Below the pieces are notes generated by a model, which searched no databases, was not told the origin of the DNA, and saw nothing but the letters and a program-made list of their open reading frames with translations. From Ignatzschineria sp. (GTDB lineage: Bacteria > Pseudomonadota > Gammaproteobacteria > Cardiobacteriales > Wohlfahrtiimonadaceae), in assembly GCA_030150405.1 (NCBI GenBank), contig JASLFU010000015.1, positions 24,335 to 88,334 on the forward strand: a stretch of 64,000 nt of DNA, in the 5' to 3' direction. This document shows, piece after piece, positions 61,044-64,000 of the stretch. The position numbers and the translations under genes were made by a program. Position 1 is the first letter of the stretch; the number at the start of each line of letters is the position of its first letter.

Positions 61044-61577
61044 TTATTCGATTTTTACTAAGCTGTAGACCACCTGATCTACAAAGTCGCCACATAAGTT
61101 TTTAGTGTGATGCAAAATACCTTCTTGCTTCATGCCGATTTTATCCATCACACGGCCAGATGCGGGATTGCCCGCTGCAAATTTTGCCCAAAGGCGTTCG
61201 ATCTTGAGAGTCTCAAAAGCAAAATCACGCAGTTTTGCGGCAGCTTCTGGAGCATAACCATTCCCCCAATATTTTTTATTAATTGCATAGGCAAGCTCGG
61301 CAGATCGCTCCTCTTCATTGATCCGTAGATCGCAGGTGCCGATCATTTTTCCATTCTCTTTCAGTTCGATGGCAAAATTTCCAAGGGGAGAGCGCATAAA
61401 AAGATTTGCAATAAGCCATTCCGTCTCTTCTAAAGAGCGATGAGGGGGAAAGGTATGTTTGGTATTTTCAGGATCGCTTGCATATTCATAGAGATCATCT
61501 CGATCTTCTAAAGTGATGGGGCGAAGAATAAGTCGCTCTGTTTCAAGCACACGATTTTTAGCTAACTGTAAGTACAT
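61044..61577 (-). CDS. GNAT N-acetyltransferase (RimJ/RimL type)
   Basis: The 177-residue protein reads ETERLILRPITLEDRDDLYE, YWGNGYAPEAAAKLRDFAFE and FAAGNPASGRVMDKIGMKQE, the RimJ/RimL branch of GNAT acetyltransferases. The substrate is unknown; relatives modify ribosomal protein N-termini or small amines. It is leftward, 49 bases before the CDF gene, which may be cotranscribed. Confidence 0.9.
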   Translation of the reverse strand: MYLQLAKNRVLETERLILRPITLEDRDDLYEYASDPENTKHTFPPHRSLEETEWLIANLFMRSPLGNFAIELKENGKMIGTCDLRINEEERSAELAYAINKKYWGNGYAPEAAAKLRDFAFETLKIERLWAKFAAGNPASGRVMDKIGMKQEGILHHTKNLCGDFVDQVVYSLVKIE

Positions 61578-61773
61578 CTATGATTCCTCTCTTATGAGAT
61601 TCATGAGAAGTGAGTGATATTGTGATTATTTTTATGGTTGAAGGGCTTATCATACACCTTAAAAAGGGGGATGAACATTGGGAGTAAACAATGTGAGAAA
61701 AAGTAGGAGTAAAAGCCTCTTTCATGAAGTTTATGTAATTTATTGTGAGTTTATGTGAATAAAAGCGAATAAA

Positions 61774-61810
61774 TAAAAAAGCCACCGCTATCTATAGAGA
61801 TAACGATGGC
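61774..61810 (-). terminator. Terminator of katA
   Basis: Read leftward, GCCATCGTTATC pairs with GATAGCGGTGGC (two G-U pairs), followed by TTTTTTATT. It lies 37 bases after the catalase stop. Confidence 0.85.
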
Positions 61811-61846
61811 CTTTAAGTTTTATAGCGTTTTTAAAGCGTGTTGATT

Positions 61847-63316
61847 TTAGTTTCTGTTAATTTTGCTTAAATCAATATTCATCGCTTTGGCAACACCTTC
61901 ACCATATGCAGGGTCTGCTTTGTAACAGTTGTTGATATGGCGAAGTTTGATGCGCTCTTCTACACCTTCCATATTGCGGGCAGTATTATCAAAGAGAACC
62001 TGCTGCTGCTCAGGGGTCATAAGGCGGAAAAGCTTACCCGGTTGCTCATAGTAGTTGTCGTCATCTTCTCTAAAGTCCCAACGTGATGCAGGGCCAGTAA
62101 TATTTAAAGGTGGCTCTTCAAATTGGGGAGACTCATCCCAAACACCGTAGCTGTTTGGTTCGTAGGCGATTGTGCTACCTTGGTTGCCATCGACACGCAT
62201 TAAACCATCACGGTGGAAGCTGTTCACAGGGCATTTAGGCTTGTTAACAGGAATCTGATGATGGTTGACACCTAAGCGATAGCGCTGAGCATCACCATAG
62301 GAGAAGAGGCGGCCTTGAAGCATTCTATCGGGTGAAAAACCAATTCCAGGAACGATATGTGCTGGGTTGAATGCCGCTTGCTCTACATCTTGGAAGTAGT
62401 TTTCAGCATTGCGGTTAAGCTCAAAAGTACCCACAGGAATTAAGGGGAAATCTTTCTTGTACCAAACTTTTGTAAGGTCAAATGGGTTGTAAGGCATATT
62501 TTCTGCCTCTTCTTCAGTCATCACCTGAATGAACATATCCCATTTAGGATAATCGCCTCGCTCAATCGCTTCATAAAGATCCCGTTGATTCGCTTCGCGG
62601 TCTTGACCTACTACAGACATCGCTTCCTCATCGCTGGTATTCTTAATGCCTTGGCGTGTATGGAAGTGGAATTTCACCCAGAAACGCTCATGATCTTTAT
62701 TGATCATGCTAAATGTGTGGCTACCAAATCCGTGCATATGGCGGAATGATTTTGGAATACCGCGCTCACTCATTGTAATTGTGATCTGGTGTAGCGCTTC
62801 AGGGAGCGAGCTCCAGAAATCCCAGTTACTGTTGGGACAGCGCAAGTTTGTGCGTGGGTCCCGTTTAATCGCATGATTAAGGTCGGGGAATTTTAGTGGA
62901 TCTCTAAAGAAGAAGACGGGGGTGTTGTTACCCACTAAGTCCCAGTTACCTCGCTCAGTGTAGAAGCGAAGTGCAAAACCACGAATATCGCGCTCTGTAT
63001 CAGCCGCTCCACGCTCACCCGCTACAGTAGAGAAACGAGCAAACATCTCAGTTTTTTTACCTACTTCAGAGAAAAGGCTCGCAGCGGTATATTTAGTAAT
63101 ATCATGCGTAACAGTAAAGGTACCAAAAGCACCTGAACCTTTAGCATGCATACGGCGCTCTGGAATCACTTCACGATCAAAGTGAGCTAACTTCTCTAAA
63201 AACCATACATCTTGAAGAAGCATGGGGCCACGGCGGCCTGCGGTTAAAGAGTCTTGGTTATTGCTAACAGGCGCACCTGCAGCGGTTGTTAGGGGTTTGT
63301 TATTATCATATGACAT
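61847..63316 (-). CDS. katA: Catalase (small-subunit, haem)
   Basis: The 489-residue enzyme breaks down hydrogen peroxide. It has the distal His in [15 protein letters not shown], the Asn in [14 protein letters not shown] and the haem-ligand Tyr in [17 protein letters not shown], all of clade 3 small-subunit catalases. No signal peptide is present. AGGAG lies before the start on the minus strand. A good -10 (TATAAT, 63402-63397) with a poor -35 would fit an activated promoter, for example by OxyR. Confidence 0.96.
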   Translation of the reverse strand: MSYDNNKPLTTAAGAPVSNNQDSLTAGRRGPMLLQDVWFLEKLAHFDREVIPERRMHAKGSGAFGTFTVTHDITKYTAASLFSEVGKKTEMFARFSTVAGERGAADTERDIRGFALRFYTERGNWDLVGNNTPVFFFRDPLKFPDLNHAIKRDPRTNLRCPNSNWDFWSSLPEALHQITITMSERGIPKSFRHMHGFGSHTFSMINKDHERFWVKFHFHTRQGIKNTSDEEAMSVVGQDREANQRDLYEAIERGDYPKWDMFIQVMTEEEAENMPYNPFDLTKVWYKKDFPLIPVGTFELNRNAENYFQDVEQAAFNPAHIVPGIGFSPDRMLQGRLFSYGDAQRYRLGVNHHQIPVNKPKCPVNSFHRDGLMRVDGNQGSTIAYEPNSYGVWDESPQFEEPPLNITGPASRWDFREDDDNYYEQPGKLFRLMTPEQQQVLFDNTARNMEGVEERIKLRHINNCYKADPAYGEGVAKAMNIDLSKINRN

Positions 63317-63396
63317 GATCTAATACTCCTGTTGTTGAATGGAATGTGTGTAAGGATAGGAGTATCTTCAGGAAGTGTGAGCTTTTCAGCAAATGA

Positions 63397-63402
63397 ATTA
63401 TA
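63397..63402 (-). promoter_or_regulatory. -10 box of the katA promoter
   Basis: TATAAT on the minus strand, 80 bases before the start codon. The hexamer 17 bases upstream (TCCCTA-like) is a poor -35, as in promoters needing an activator. Confidence 0.5.
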
Positions 63403-64000
63403 TAAACAGCTCTCATTTATAGGGAATAAAAGGGTTAGATTAAAATTCTAAATAATTTCTGTTTTGCTATTTAGTTTGCTGAATTTTAAAAAGTATTTTT
63501 GGCAAAGAGAACGAAGGAAGAGGTGCGGCGCACTTTCATGATGCTGCGTAAAAAAGATAGTAATATTAGTCGGCTACGGAATGCTTCCAGTTCTTGCCAA
63601 CAAAATTTCGTAAAGAGCTAGAGCTGCTTTAAAAATTCACAAAGAAGAGAGGATGAATGGAGCTGATCGATAAATGTACAGATAAAAGCATAAAAAACAT
63701 TTGCGCTTTCTTTTTTGGGTGGTAAGATTGTTTTCCTGTTTCGGCAGGGCAGAAAACTTTTAGAGTATTGACTTTTAGAGTATTGTTTACTGTTTAGCCC
63801 TTTTTAAATTGAATTTGTTAATTTGTTATTAGTTAATTTTCAGTTTTTAAGTTTTAAGCAAATTGGCTAAAAGTTTTACTTGCAAAGAGTCGGGTTGGTT
63901 TGTAATATATGCAACCTGATTTGGCAGCGAACCCTTAGGGGTCAGATCTTATCAGCTAGTCGTTTTTGATTTGAGTTAGTTTGGTTTTTCTTCTCTTGGT
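63403..64000. other. Intergenic region at the right edge, no gene seen
   Basis: About 600 bases upstream of katA hold no reading frame with coding character on either strand. A perfect 15-base tandem duplication lies at 63756-63770 and 63771-63785. The sequence after 63700 is A/T-rich and may belong to the upstream region of a gene outside the window. Confidence 0.6.
63756..63785. repeat. Tandem 15-base duplication
   Basis: ACTTTTAGAGTATTG occurs twice head to tail. The junction creates TTGACT, a -35-like hexamer, but no clear -10 follows. Confidence 0.8.

Overview
The window joins a P2-like prophage (about 1 to 29.5 kb) to a stretch of ordinary bacterial chromosome (29.5 to 64 kb). The chromosomal genes (rpmH-rnpA-yidD-yidC-mnmE, ispE-lolB-tRNA-Gln-prs, yggX, rlmE-ftsH, xerD-dsbC) point to a gammaproteobacterium. 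Moderate GC, lolB and the AbgT-type carriers would fit a Cardiobacteriales-type organism such as Ignatzschineria or Wohlfahrtiimonas, but that placement is inference.

Prophage late region (1-13.5 kb, all + strand). The order X, endolysin and lysis cassette, R, S, V, W, J, I, H, fibre-assembly protein, FI, FII, E/E', T, U, D is that of phage P2, so this is a contractile-tail phage whose capsid genes lie left of the window. Short overlaps (ATGA, TAATG) couple most of the genes. Gene T appears to use a split ribosome-binding site around a 12-bp hairpin.

Prophage control and cargo (13.5-17.3 kb). A structured leader fits a C4-type antisense RNA followed by a small ORF and an Ant antirepressor, as in the immI region of P1/P7. 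Then come two leftward cargo genes (a BRCT-domain protein and a lipoprotein), a leftward CI-like S24 repressor, an operator-rich region, and a rightward ribbon-helix-helix gene and Ogr-like activator.

Prophage early region (17.3-29.5 kb). Small zinc-ribbon and coiled-coil proteins precede a Toprim/helicase replication protein, an AlpA-like regulator and SSB. A promoter carrying the dyad TATAGTG-N3-CACTATA drives a three-to-four-gene operon: a HARP-like protein, an SF2 helicase with a zinc ribbon, and a DNA methyltransferase. A second copy of the same promoter/operator drives two further small genes. A tyrosine integrase and a possible tRNA-end attachment site close the element.

Chromosome (29.8-63.3 kb). 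The genes here are an AbgT transporter, xpt, a B12/radical-SAM protein, ispE, lolB, tRNA-Gln(TTG), prs, yggX, leuA behind a long structured leader, metK, rpmH, rnpA, yidD, yidC, mnmE, a lipoprotein made of long amphipathic repeats, a Na/Pi cotransporter-like protein, xerD, dsbC, yhbY, rlmE and ftsH. They are followed by a putative aminoacyl/aminobenzoyl-amide salvage cluster (two M20 hydrolases and a second AbgT carrier), a dihaem peroxidase, a CDF metal exporter, a GNAT acetyltransferase and a catalase.

The most unusual items are the C4-like antisense module with both target copies visible, the split RBS of gene T, the paired operator promoters around the helicase/methyltransferase operon, the C-terminal module shared by the antirepressor and the replication protein, and an eight-base tandem repeat in front of an M20 hydrolase gene.
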